Shown here piece after piece: positions 1 through 6,341 of a DNA stretch of 9,896 nt. A program made the position numbers and the translations under genes. Position 1 is the first letter of the stretch; every line of letters begins with the position of its first letter. Source of the DNA: an uncultured Clostridia bacterium (lineage in GTDB: Bacteria; Bacillota; Clostridia; Oscillospirales; Oscillospiraceae); assembly GCA_947177005.1 (NCBI GenBank), contig CAMWSZ010000076.1, positions 1 through 9,896 on the forward strand, given 5' to 3'. The notes under the pieces are model-generated. The model was not told the DNA's origin and ran no database searches. It saw nothing but the letters and a program-made list of their open reading frames with translations.

Positions 1-624
1 ACCCGCGGCAGCTCCTCCGTATCCTTCCCCCTGACGGTGAAATACAAGAGTCCCTTTGCGGATACGGACGGGCATTGGGCGGAAAAATATATACTGGACC
101 TCTACCGTCAAGGCATTTTGACGGGTGTTGAGACGGGGGGCAAGCTGTACGCCAACCCGGATAAGGGCGTCACGCGGGCGGAATTTGCGGTCCTGCTGGC
201 CCGGTATATCGGGATTGACGCCGCCCAATACGCATCTGCGGAAGCACCGTTCCCAGACCTGGGGCCGGTGGAGTCCTGGGCAGGCGGCGCCATTCGCGCC
301 ATGCACAGCATGGGGATCGTCAATGGTACAGAGCGCGGCGGCCGGATCGTATTTGATCCCGGCGGAACGCTGACACGCGCCGGAGCGGTGACGATGCTGG
401 GCCGTCTGTTGGCCCAGTTGGAGAAGAGCGAACCGGCGGCTCGTATGGACCTGTCGCGTTTTGCGGACGCGGACACGATTCCGGATTACGCACAGGAGTA
501 CTTTGAGATCCTGACGGCGGCGGACGCCATTGACGCCGTGGACGGCGGGAAGCTGGCCCCCTATGATACCATGACCCGCGCCGTGATCTGCAAGGCGCTG
601 GTTATCCTGAAAGAGTCGTTTTGA
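1..624 (+). CDS. SLH-domain surface protein, C-terminal part (5' end outside window)
   Basis: The reading frame is open from base 1 and ends at TGA 622-624, so this is the last 207 residues of a longer protein. Almost all of it is three consecutive S-layer-homology repeats, at about nt 49-213 (SPFADTDGHWAEKYI...), 244-411 (PFPDLGPVESWA...) and 454-612 (SRFADADTIPDYAQ...). In this family, SLH triplets bind secondary cell-wall polymers and hold an exported protein on the cell surface. The TRAE signature typical of SLH domains is intact only in repeat 1 (TRAEF). Repeats 2 and 3 read TRAGA and TRAVI, so their binding may be weaker (inference). A GTG at 37 lies inside the open frame and has no convincing ribosome binding site, so I do not take it as a start. 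The functional domain that the repeats anchor is upstream and unseen. Confidence 0.93.
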   Translation, partial: TRGSSSVSFPLTVKYKSPFADTDGHWAEKYILDLYRQGILTGVETGGKLYANPDKGVTRAEFAVLLARYIGIDAAQYASAEAPFPDLGPVESWAGGAIRAMHSMGIVNGTERGGRIVFDPGGTLTRAGAVTMLGRLLAQLEKSEPAARMDLSRFADADTIPDYAQEYFEILTAADAIDAVDGGKLAPYDTMTRAVICKALVILKESF

Positions 625-652
625 TACTGCAAAGTATGGCAGGAAAAAAAGA

Positions 653-690
653 CGGTCCCGCACTGGCTTTCCGGTGCGGGACCGCTTTTA
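653..690. terminator. Bidirectional rho-independent terminator
   Basis: The arms CGGTCCCGCAC (653-663) and GTGCGGGACCG (674-684) pair perfectly. Three more pairs (one of them a wobble) extend the stem inward and leave a CTTT loop. On the + strand the stem is followed by CTTTTAT and serves the SLH gene. On the - strand it is followed by TCTTTTTTT and serves yhaM, whose stop codon overlaps the edge of the site. It lies exactly between two convergent genes. Confidence 0.92.
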
Positions 691-1638
691 TGATTGGTGC
701 TTATAGATTTTTTTGTCCAGTGCAAAGACGCGCTTTGAGAACTGTCCCGGCTGCATTCCAACGAATGTCTCGGCGTAGATCTCCATTCTGCTGTCGATCA
801 GGTCAATCAGCGCCAGCAGTTCGCTTTCCGCGCACTGCGGACGAACCGCCGCACCGAATTCCGGTTCGCCGTGGTGGGACAGCAGCAGGTGCTGGAGCAG
901 AACGGATTTTTCCTCTGGAACATTCAGCTCCTTTGCAATGGACGCCACCTCCTGCGCACCCATGACCAGATGTCCCAGCAGCTGCCCCTTCAGGGAGTAA
1001 TCCGTAACGAGGCCCAGCTGGGAGACGACAAACTCATCGCATTTGGCGAAGTCGTGGAGGAACGTTCCCGCCACCAGCAGGCTGCGGTCAATGACCTCCT
1101 CATAGAGATTCGCCAGAAAGTCCGCGGCCCGGACCATATTCAGCGTATGCATGAGCAGGCCGTGGAGAAAACTGTGGTGCATACTTTTCCCGCCGGGGAG
1201 TATGTAGAACTGCTCTCCATAACGGTCCAGCATTTTCAGACAGATTTCGCGGTAATCCGGGTCCTCAATGGAATCGACGAGTTCCCGCAGCTCCTGCCCG
1301 GCGTCCTTTGCGTCAATGGGTGCAATGGGCACCAGGGTGTCAAGCTGATAGGAGTCGGAGTTCTGGGCGGTGCGGATGCGGGAAAGGGTGATTTGCGGCG
1401 CGCCGCGGAATTCGGACACGGTTCCGCGGATTTTGATGACGCTGCCCTCGTTGACACTGCCCACCGGTCCGCTGTAGTCCCACACTTTGGCATCAATGTT
1501 GCCGGTACGGTCTGAGAGAACGGCGGCAAGGAAGGGCTTTCCGGAACTGGAGACCCGTGAGACCGCACTTTTCAGGATATAAAACCCTTCGATTTCGTCA
1601 CCTAAGTGAAAATCTTCAATCAATTTATTATATTCCAT
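688..1638 (-). CDS. yhaM: YhaM-type 3'-5' exoribonuclease (OB fold + HD domain)
   Basis: The 316-residue product matches the YhaM/Cbf1 family in length and order. An N-terminal OB-fold nucleic-acid-binding domain (about residues 12-90, including a GNIDAKVWDYSG stretch) is followed by an HD metal-dependent hydrolase domain (about 155-300). Visible putative metal ligands are H159 and H164 in FLHGLLMHTLN, the H195-D196 pair in GTFLHDFAK, H223, H250 and H255-H256 in LLLSHHGEPEFG. YhaM enzymes degrade RNA and single-stranded DNA from the 3' end in the cytoplasm and contribute to mRNA turnover. The ATG at 1636-1638 lies 39 nt after the comFC stop, so the two genes are probably co-transcribed, with comFC first. 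The nearest good Shine-Dalgarno is unusually far away; see the site at 1639-1673. Confidence 0.93.
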   Translation of the reverse strand: MEYNKLIEDFHLGDEIEGFYILKSAVSRVSSSGKPFLAAVLSDRTGNIDAKVWDYSGPVGSVNEGSVIKIRGTVSEFRGAPQITLSRIRTAQNSDSYQLDTLVPIAPIDAKDAGQELRELVDSIEDPDYREICLKMLDRYGEQFYILPGGKSMHHSFLHGLLMHTLNMVRAADFLANLYEEVIDRSLLVAGTFLHDFAKCDEFVVSQLGLVTDYSLKGQLLGHLVMGAQEVASIAKELNVPEEKSVLLQHLLLSHHGEPEFGAAVRPQCAESELLALIDLIDSRMEIYAETFVGMQPGQFSKRVFALDKKIYKHQS

Positions 1639-1673
1639 TCTTACCGGCGCCGTTTTTCTGGCGCTTTCCTCCT
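1639..1673 (-). promoter_or_regulatory. Distant Shine-Dalgarno with intervening hairpin, upstream of yhaM
   Basis: AGGAGG (complement of 1668-1673) is the only strong ribosome binding site, but it is 29 nt from the ATG. Between them GCGCC (1660-1664) can pair with GGCGC (1647-1651) across an 8-nt A-rich loop. If this folds, the effective spacing falls to about 11 nt. This could be a structured translation-initiation region, or the start could simply be weak. The motifs are seen; the role is inference. Confidence 0.4.
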
Positions 1674-1677
1674 GTTC

Positions 1678-2394
1678 TCAAGTTACGGGTTCAGTATGCT
1701 GTAAATTCCCGGCGCTGGGAGGACCGCCATGTCCGCCTGCCAGCGAGGCGCAGACCACGCTTTTTGCGCCCGCGTCCAGCAGAACGGTTGCGCTGGCGGT
1801 AATGGTGCTGCCGGTGGTAATGACGTCGTCCACCAGCAGGAACCGGCGGCCTTTGATCTTGGCGGGGCAAAAGGAACGGTAGACGCCTTTGACATTTTCC
1901 CGCCGCTGGCCGGGGTCGGTGAGGCTGGACTGCGCACGGTTATTGCGGATTTTGCGCAGTGTACGGAGCATGGGAAGCCGGAGCGTTTTCGCGGCGGAAC
2001 GGGCCAACAGCTGGGCCTGATCGAAGCCGCGTTCAAGGCTGCGCCGGAAGCTGACCGGGACAAAGGTCACGGCGTCGAAGGCGTCCGGGAAGCATTCGGC
2101 CGTGTTTTCTGCAATATAGCGGCCAAATACTTCCGCACGCCAAGACTTTTTGCCGAATTTCAGAGCGTGGACGCCCTCTTTGACTGCGCCGTCGTAATAA
2201 AACGCCGTGATACAGGGAAATCCCTCCAGCTCCTGGACGCCGCCGTCTGTTCTGTAGGGAAGCCCGCATTCGCAGTCCGGACAGACACCGCTGCCGCTGT
2301 GCTCCAGCAGACTTCCGCAGAACGCGCACCGGGGCGGAAACAGCAAATCCAGCGCTGCAACGGGGACTGGAGAAAAGCGCTTCAGTATTTCCAT
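1678..2394 (-). CDS. comFC: ComF-family phosphoribosyltransferase-like protein
   Basis: The 238 residues have the usual ComFC layout. An N-terminal zinc-ribbon-like region carries C23-x2-C26 and C38-x2-C41. It is followed by a type I phosphoribosyltransferase fold with conserved RGFDQAQLLA (122-131), RNNRAQSSL (150-158) and the PRPP-binding loop LLVDDVITTGST (186-197). ComFC is a cytoplasmic protein needed for DNA uptake in competent bacteria. The gene is widespread in Firmicutes that have not been shown to be competent, where its real job is uncertain. The ATG at 2392-2394 is preceded by AGAGGTGG at good spacing. The last 20 or so residues (Gly/Pro-rich, ending TEPVT) extend past the conserved domain and are probably flexible. 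yhaM follows 39 nt downstream. A hairpin at 2415-2452 separates this gene from spoVAC. Confidence 0.9.
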   Translation of the reverse strand: MEILKRFSPVPVAALDLLFPPRCAFCGSLLEHSGSGVCPDCECGLPYRTDGGVQELEGFPCITAFYYDGAVKEGVHALKFGKKSWRAEVFGRYIAENTAECFPDAFDAVTFVPVSFRRSLERGFDQAQLLARSAAKTLRLPMLRTLRKIRNNRAQSSLTDPGQRRENVKGVYRSFCPAKIKGRRFLLVDDVITTGSTITASATVLLDAGAKSVVCASLAGGHGGPPSAGNLQHTEPVT

Positions 2395-2414
2395 AGTTCC
2401 ACCTCTTCAATAAA

Positions 2415-2452
2415 CGGCGCTCCCCTGCCCGGGCCAAAAAGGGGGAGCGCCG
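2415..2452 (-). terminator. Hairpin between spoVAC and comFC, probable (weak) terminator
   Basis: CGGCGCTCCCC (2415-2425) pairs perfectly with GGGGAGCGCCG (2442-2452) over a 16-nt loop that contains GCCCGGGC. On the - strand it follows the spoVAC stop by 10 nt and is trailed by only a short TTTATT. It could end or attenuate spoVAC transcription before comFC. The poor U-tract means read-through is likely. Confidence 0.6.
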
Positions 2453-2462
2453 CATATACCGC

Positions 2463-2897
2463 CTATAAAAGCATCAGAATAACGCCGTAAATCACGCTGG
2501 CTGTCACACCGAAGACGATCACCGGACCCGCTACCGTGAACATTTTGGCGGCCATGCCGGTAACCATGCCCTCGCTTTTGAAGTCAATGGCGGGCGACAC
2601 CACCGCGTTGGCAAAGCCGGTAACCGGCACCAAAGTCCCCGCGCCGCCGTAGCGTCCCAGCTTGTTATAGAGGTTCAGGCCGGTCAGCAGGGCCGAGAGA
2701 AACACCAGCATAATGGTCGCAGCGGTTCCCGCGTCTGTTTTCTCCAGACCCATGCCCATAAAAACGTCCGTAATCAGTTGGCCCAGCACACAGATACCGC
2801 CGCCGCTGACAAACGCAAGTGCGCAGTCCTTGACCAGCGGCGAGCTTTTGGCCCGCTCCTGTACAAATTTTTGGTAATCCTGTTTGGAAATATCCAT
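2463..2897 (-). CDS. spoVAC: Stage V sporulation protein AC (SpoVAC)
   Basis: The 144-residue membrane protein matches SpoVAC in length and in its most conserved blocks: GGGICVLGQ early, then SALLTGLNLYNKLGRYGGAG, VPVTGFANAVVSPAIDFKSEG and the C-terminal AGPVIVFGVTASVIYG. Hydrophobic segments suggest several membrane helices. SpoVA proteins sit in the spore inner membrane and move dipicolinic acid into the forespore and out again at germination; SpoVAC has channel-like activity in Bacillus. I chose ATG 2895-2897 because AAGGAG lies 8 nt before it. GTG 2906 and ATG 2903 are in frame but almost touch that ribosome binding site. A sigma-G-type promoter lies just upstream. The usual partners spoVAD and spoVAE are not adjacent: the next gene downstream is comFC and the gene upstream is a helicase. 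Confidence 0.93.
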   Translation of the reverse strand: MDISKQDYQKFVQERAKSSPLVKDCALAFVSGGGICVLGQLITDVFMGMGLEKTDAGTAATIMLVFLSALLTGLNLYNKLGRYGGAGTLVPVTGFANAVVSPAIDFKSEGMVTGMAAKMFTVAGPVIVFGVTASVIYGVILMLL

Positions 2898-2916
2898 ATA
2901 CATCACTCCTTTACCC

Positions 2917-2946
2917 TAGTATGTCCGGAGAGAAGGAGGATATGCA
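2917..2946 (-). promoter_or_regulatory. Predicted sigma-G promoter of spoVAC
   Basis: On the - strand TGCATA (complement of 2941-2946) and CATACTA (complement of 2917-2923) are separated by 17 nt. Both fit the Bacillus sigma-G forespore consensus (-35 gHATR, -10 CATnnTA), and SpoVA operons are classic sigma-G targets. The predicted transcript would start around 2909-2911, right at the ribosome binding site, giving a very short leader. Confidence 0.75.
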
Positions 2947-2962
2947 GGCATTACCGGCATAT
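2940..2962. repeat. Imperfect inverted repeat over the spoVAC promoter -35 region
   Basis: ATATGCAGG (2940-2948) and CCGGCATAT (2954-2962) form a 9-bp inverted repeat with one mismatch around a CATTA centre. It overlaps the predicted sigma-G -35 hexamer, so it could be an operator for a late sporulation regulator. It also lies downstream of the helicase stop and could be a weak transcript-end hairpin. No protein is assigned. Confidence 0.35.
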
Positions 2963-3023
2963 GTACTATCGGCCGCAAATCGCCGAACATAAGTATTTTT
3001 CCTTTTCAGGAACAAAATGTCTC

Positions 3024-4618
3024 TCAATTTTTAGAACGGGGTGACACGCCGCGCCGCAGCTCTCTCTTGGCCTGGGTCCGGGCGAAGCATTTTTCACACA
3101 GCGCGTAGTGGTGATTGAAAGGCAGCAGGTCGTAGCACCGCCTGCACCGCCGCAGGAAACCGGATTTATCCTCCTGTAAAAACCCGCTGATTTTCCGGGA
3201 AAGCGCCGCCTGCTCCTGTGTGACGCTTTCTTCTACCCCTGAACGGTGGAGCATCTGGTGCCGGATATCCAGCGCCTTGTACCGCAGTTCACAGGATTCC
3301 AGGGAGTCGTCCGGGAAGGGCGCAAGGGGTGCCGTCCCGCCAAACAGCAGCGACTGGGCGCAGTCCCGCCAGTATTCCACCAGCGGCGCGGTGCGGGTAT
3401 CCACCGGGCAGGTGACATACCGGTAGACCGTCTGTTTGTCCATACCGCCGTCCAGCGCAGGAATCAGAGCTTGATAGAGAATGGCGGCGTCGGACAGGTC
3501 TGCACGGCAGAGGTTTTCCAGCGGTGGCAGCTCCGACCACGCCTTGAACAGTGTCGGGATGTCAAAGCGGGAATCCAGCGCCTCCCGCGGGAAGGGAATG
3601 GTCAGGCCGGTGATGAAATCCGGCTGTCCGGACAGGGCGGCGGCAATCCGGTCCGGGTCGCTCATAGTGAGGACCTCGCCCTTGTCATACATGCCAAAGC
3701 GTCCGGCACGCCCGGCGATCTGTTTAATTTCGGCGGCGGTGAGGTCCCGGCGGGAAACGCCGTCGAATTTGGTGGTCTGACAGAAAATGATCCGGCGAAT
3801 GGGCAGGGAGACGCCCATGCCAATGGCGTCGGTGGCGACGACGGCCGTCGTCTCACCGGCGGAGAATTTGCGGACCTCCTCCCGCCGGGACGCGGGCGGC
3901 AGCGCGCCGTAGATGACGCTTGCGGAGACGCCCCGCTGTTCCAGGGCGGCGGCGGTGCTGAGCACCTCTTTTCGGGAAAAGGTGATAAGGGCGTCTCCGG
4001 GCTCCACGGATTCCAGACCTCTGGCGGTGCCGGAGAAAATCAGCGGCACTAACCGCTGATGCCGCACAATTTCATAAGAAGCCCCGATATTTTCCAGCAG
4101 ACGGCACAGAATGGGCTCGGCCTCCGGTGCCAGGCAGACATGAATATTTTTTGCGCGTACCCCGAAGAGGGCGCGGTCCAGGCCGCGCCGCGGCTGGGGT
4201 CGGCAATCATCTGTGCCTCGTCGATGACGGCGGTATCATAGATCTGTCCGCAGTCGCACAGCTCAATGGTAGAGGCGGTGTGGCGGGCAAAGGGGAGGGG
4301 TTCGTACTCCTCACCGGTCAGAAGCGTGCAGGGACAGCCGTCCAAATTCAGGCGGTCAAAGACCTCCAGAGCCAACAGGCGGAGAGGTCCCAGATAGACG
4401 CCGTTGGGGGCGTTTTTAAGGGCTTGCAGGGCGTGATAGGTTTTGCCGCTGTTGGTCTCCCCCACATGGAGGATAAACCGGCGGTCCAAACGTTTCGCCT
4501 GTTCGATCAGGCCGGACAGATCGTATTGCAGCAGGAGATCCCGGGCGGCCTGTTCCCGGCGCTGCCGGGCCTCCCGGCGTCTTCTGTTTTTCGAGCCTCT
4601 TTTTCGTTTCTTTTGCAT
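3024..4618 (-). pseudogene. Suv3-like superfamily 2 ATP-dependent (RNA) helicase, broken by an apparent frameshift
   Basis: Two frames together encode one about 531-residue helicase. The first part (4618 to about 4175) starts with a Lys/Arg-rich segment, then GETNSGKT (residues 53-60, Walker A in the Suv3-like form), LGPLRLLALEVFDRL, and VIDEAQ (Walker B, DEAQ at 133-136). After AAWT (residue 148) the frame is lost and stops at 4049. The sense continues one frame away as RALFGVRAKNIHVCLAPEAE..., then EIVRHQRLVPLIFSG, FSRKEV, VATDAIGMGVSLPIRR and QIAGRAGRFG. The C-terminus has a CRRC...CEKC zinc-ribbon-like motif. One missing C near 4175 (ACCGC where ACCCGC is expected) explains the break. It may be a real mutation or an assembly error. 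Suv3-type proteins unwind RNA, in mitochondria with a 3'-5' exonuclease; the bacterial role is poorly known. The ATG has AGGAG 11 nt upstream. Confidence 0.88.
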
Positions 4619-4649
4619 AATAGCATCATCTCCTGTTTCTCTTGTTCCA

Positions 4650-4678
4650 ATTGTAACAGATACGGCGGGATTTTACAA
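4650..4678 (-). promoter_or_regulatory. Predicted sigma-A promoter of the helicase gene
   Basis: On the - strand TTGTAA (complement of 4673-4678) and TACAAT (complement of 4650-4655, five of six consensus bases) are exactly 17 nt apart. They lie 32 nt before the helicase ATG. The next gene upstream ends in its own terminator, so the helicase appears to be transcribed alone. Confidence 0.65.
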
Positions 4679-4769
4679 CAGGAAGTGCAGGGCGGCTGGG
4701 ACGTTTGGCGGGACTGGTCCGGAGCGGCAATTGAAAAACAACAGGCCCTAGAGGCCCATTATTGAAAAA

Positions 4770-4801
4770 GGCGGCTGGTGCGCTCCCACCAGCCGTCTTT
4801 T
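4770..4801. terminator. Rho-independent terminator after the RHH gene, bidirectional in form
   Basis: GGCGGCTGGTG (4770-4780) pairs with CACCAGCCGTC (4787-4797), with one G-U pair and a 6-nt loop. On the - strand it follows the RHH gene stop by a few bases and is trailed by CTTTTTCAAT. On the + strand it is trailed by TTTT. It closes the left side of the regulator/A-B-C cassette. Confidence 0.9.
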
Positions 4802-4805
4802 GCTG

Positions 4806-5153
4806 TCAGTTGTCATCGTTTTCCGCGATGTCCAGCCGCAGAGCGGCGCTGTCGCGCTGCACCCGCATCTCAATGGCCCGTGCCACGAAATCCGATACCG
4901 ATTCCCCGGCGGCCTGTGCGGCCCGCCGTGCGGTCTCCAAGGTCTCCGCCGGAACGGCGACCTCCGCCCGCTGGTCTCTCTGGAGCGCCTCGGATATGAC
5001 ACGTCCGATGAAGCCGTTGACCGATTCGCCCCGGGCGGCGGTATGGGCCTGCAAGACCTGTTTTTGTCCCTTCGGCAGGGTGAGATTGATGCGGTCGTAA
5101 TTGGCGGCCATGTATTTGTTGACCGCGTTCTGCTGTGCCTTTGAAATCGCCAT
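4806..5153 (-). CDS. Putative DNA-binding regulator with two tandem ribbon-helix-helix (Arc/CopG-like) units
   Basis: This 115-residue protein begins MAISKAQQNAVNKYMAANYDRINLTLP, an N-terminus I recognise from small ribbon-helix-helix proteins common in gut Firmicutes. Residues 20-60 form one unit: strand INLTLP, helix, then the GESVNGFI turn and second helix, ending QRD. Residues 61-101 repeat it with no gap at a 41-residue offset (AEVAVP, helix, GESVSDFV, helix, QRD). I count 13 identities in 41 aligned positions. RHH proteins normally bind DNA as dimers through the paired strand, so two units in one chain could form an intramolecular pseudo-dimer. The second strand has lost the polar N and T of the first. 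AGGGAGG lies 7 nt before the ATG. The gene diverges from A-B-C across a 196-bp region with two palindromes, so autoregulation and control of A-B-C is plausible (inference). Confidence 0.82.
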   Translation of the reverse strand: MAISKAQQNAVNKYMAANYDRINLTLPKGQKQVLQAHTAARGESVNGFIGRVISEALQRDQRAEVAVPAETLETARRAAQAAGESVSDFVARAIEMRVQRDSAALRLDIAENDDN

Positions 5154-5250
5154 AGTGATGCCTCCCTGCTAGGTTTTAGGAAAACTGCTCCACTTTAATT
5201 TGTAGGATATCATAAAAAAATATCTCTGTAAATACTTAATTTTGACGGAT

Positions 5251-5266
5251 ATATCTGTGCAGATAT
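5251..5266. promoter_or_regulatory. Palindromic operator-like site 1
   Basis: ATATCTG-TG-CAGATAT is an inverted repeat with perfect 7-bp arms and a 2-bp centre. Together with the flanking bases it matches site 2 at all but one position of GATATATCTGYGCAGATA. It lies in the spacer downstream of a perfect TTGACA on the - strand (complement of 5275-5280), as expected for a repressor site on the RHH gene. No clear -10 is seen for that promoter. Confidence 0.7.
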
Positions 5267-5273
5267 GTAGAAA

Positions 5274-5304
5274 TTGTCAATAGATATATCTGCGCAGATA
5301 GTAT
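5274..5304 (+). promoter_or_regulatory. Candidate promoter for the A-B-C genes
   Basis: TTGTCA (5274-5279, five of six -35 bases) is followed after 19 nt by TAGTAT (5299-5304, four of six -10 bases). TATACT at 5304-5309 is an alternative -10. The -35 overlaps the perfect TTGACA of the opposite strand, so divergent promoters would share this element. Palindrome 2 fills the spacer. The match is moderate. Confidence 0.4.
5287..5300. promoter_or_regulatory. Palindromic operator-like site 2
   Basis: TATCTGCGCAGATA is a perfect 14-bp palindrome. Its centre is 35 bp from that of site 1 and it carries the same core. It is directly followed by a second small palindrome, AGTATATACT (5300-5309). It lies between the candidate -35 and -10 of the A-B-C promoter, a typical place for repression. 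A weaker half-match, ATATCT, occurs at 5220-5225. Confidence 0.72.
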
Positions 5305-5349
5305 ATACTCAGAGATGCCATTAACAAAAAACAGAAAAGGAGAGACCAT

Positions 5350-6315
5350 ATGCTGAACATCAACCATTCGATTTCCAAGCAGCAATACAGCAACATGTGG
5401 CGGCAGACGCAGCGGACTGCATCCAATACAAATGCGTTTGGCGGGATGCTGGCGCGGGCATCCGGCGCGGCGCAGGTTATGACAGACCACAGCAAGTGCT
5501 ATCCCAACTTTTCCCCCTCCGTACAACTGCATATTGACTATGAGGAATGGCTTGCCGGACGGCCTTCCCTCTCCCTGCCGGACAGCGCCGGTCTGACAGA
5601 AGCTAATCTTGCTTGCCTGCGGGAACGCTATTCCGGTTCCTTGAGCGAGTTTGAGCGTATGGAGGCTTTGCAGGCCCTCAGAGACCTGGGCGTGTTCAGC
5701 CGGGAGGTGTACAACAGCGCAATGGGTTTTGGCGGCGTCCGCCGTGCGGCGATGAACGAAACCTATAACAGCAAGTCTCAAGGCTATATTGGCGGCGCGT
5801 CCGGCGATATCCGGCAAGGCCCTCTTGGGTGCTTTGATAACGAGTGGCAGCAGCAGTGGGAAAACATCCATGTCAACTCCCCTTTTGCGAAGCTTGAGAC
5901 TTTGGATGAAATTCTAGCATGGACCCGCCGGGTCAATATCGCCGGACTCGCTGAAAAATACGATCCGCACCATATGACCCAGGAGCAGTACAACGCTTTT
6001 CTGGATGAACTGGAGCAGAAAGGCATCTTATCGAACAGCGGCAAAATGCTGGTGAAAAATCCGGATATGCGGTTCGGGGCGGTTGACTGGGAGGTATTTG
6101 CGGCGACCGGAGGAAAGCTTTTCGGCGGAGGGATGGTAATTCTTGGGGAGACCTTTTCCACAAAGGTGCCGTCTTTAGAAGAAATGGGCGGCGATGCGGT
6201 CCGGCTGGTAAAGGCGATGCTGGAAAGCGAAATGGACCAGGGAGCGATGACAAACGGAGACCGGCAGAGAATCGAGGCGCTGAAAACCGTCTCGGAGATT
6301 CTCGGGCAGATGTGA
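5350..6315 (+). CDS. Gene A: unrecognised 321-residue protein with KYDP..MTQ segments
   Basis: I do not recognise a named family. The ATG has AAGGAG 7 nt upstream. The N-terminus (MLNINHSISKQQYSNMW...) is polar, with no signal peptide or membrane helix. Residues 82-117 (LTEANLACLRERYSGSLSEFER...LGVFS) look like a diverged copy of residues 197-228 (IAGLAEKYDPHHMTQEQYNAF...KGILS). The second segment matches segments in genes B and C. The middle is rich in Gly, Asn and Gln. The C-terminus (SEMDQGAMTNGDRQRIEALKTVSEIL) is probably helical and lacks the tail shared by B and C. It is the first of three genes in one direction; B starts 26 nt downstream. Possible roles include a secreted or structural helical protein, or an element-encoded accessory protein. 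The sequence does not decide. Confidence 0.85.
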   Translation: MLNINHSISKQQYSNMWRQTQRTASNTNAFGGMLARASGAAQVMTDHSKCYPNFSPSVQLHIDYEEWLAGRPSLSLPDSAGLTEANLACLRERYSGSLSEFERMEALQALRDLGVFSREVYNSAMGFGGVRRAAMNETYNSKSQGYIGGASGDIRQGPLGCFDNEWQQQWENIHVNSPFAKLETLDEILAWTRRVNIAGLAEKYDPHHMTQEQYNAFLDELEQKGILSNSGKMLVKNPDMRFGAVDWEVFAATGGKLFGGGMVILGETFSTKVPSLEEMGGDAVRLVKAMLESEMDQGAMTNGDRQRIEALKTVSEILGQM

Positions 6316-6341
6316 TTGTGAGACAACGAAAGGAGAATTTT

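Noticed and set aside
871..1515. Long open frame on the + strand opposite yhaM
   Set aside because: It lies antisense to a clear YhaM homologue in GC-rich DNA, has no ribosome binding site and no recognisable domain. It is a shadow frame.
1729..2490. Long + strand open frame opposite comFC
   Set aside because: It is antisense to a well-supported ComFC with all family motifs and ends inside the spoVAC 3' end. There is no sign of real coding.
2898..2906. Upstream GTG/ATG starts for spoVAC
   Set aside because: They are in frame but only 0-2 nt from the AAGGAG, too close. The ATG at 2897 has normal spacing.
3246..4052. Long + strand open frame opposite the helicase
   Set aside because: The - strand frame carries conserved helicase motifs. 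The + frame is compositionally driven and shows no domain.
4165..4185. Programmed -1 ribosomal frameshift in the helicase gene
   Set aside because: There is no X-XXY-YYZ slippery heptamer, and no conserved use of frameshifting is known for this family. A one-base deletion or error is simpler.
5236..5871. - strand open frame across the control region and gene A
   Set aside because: It runs through the palindromes and the start of gene A, which has a good ribosome binding site. The translation shows no family resemblance.
6312..6341. Earlier ATG (6312) for gene B overlapping gene A
   Set aside because: It has no ribosome binding site, and it would place the strong AAAGGAG inside the coding region just before the better ATG at 6342.
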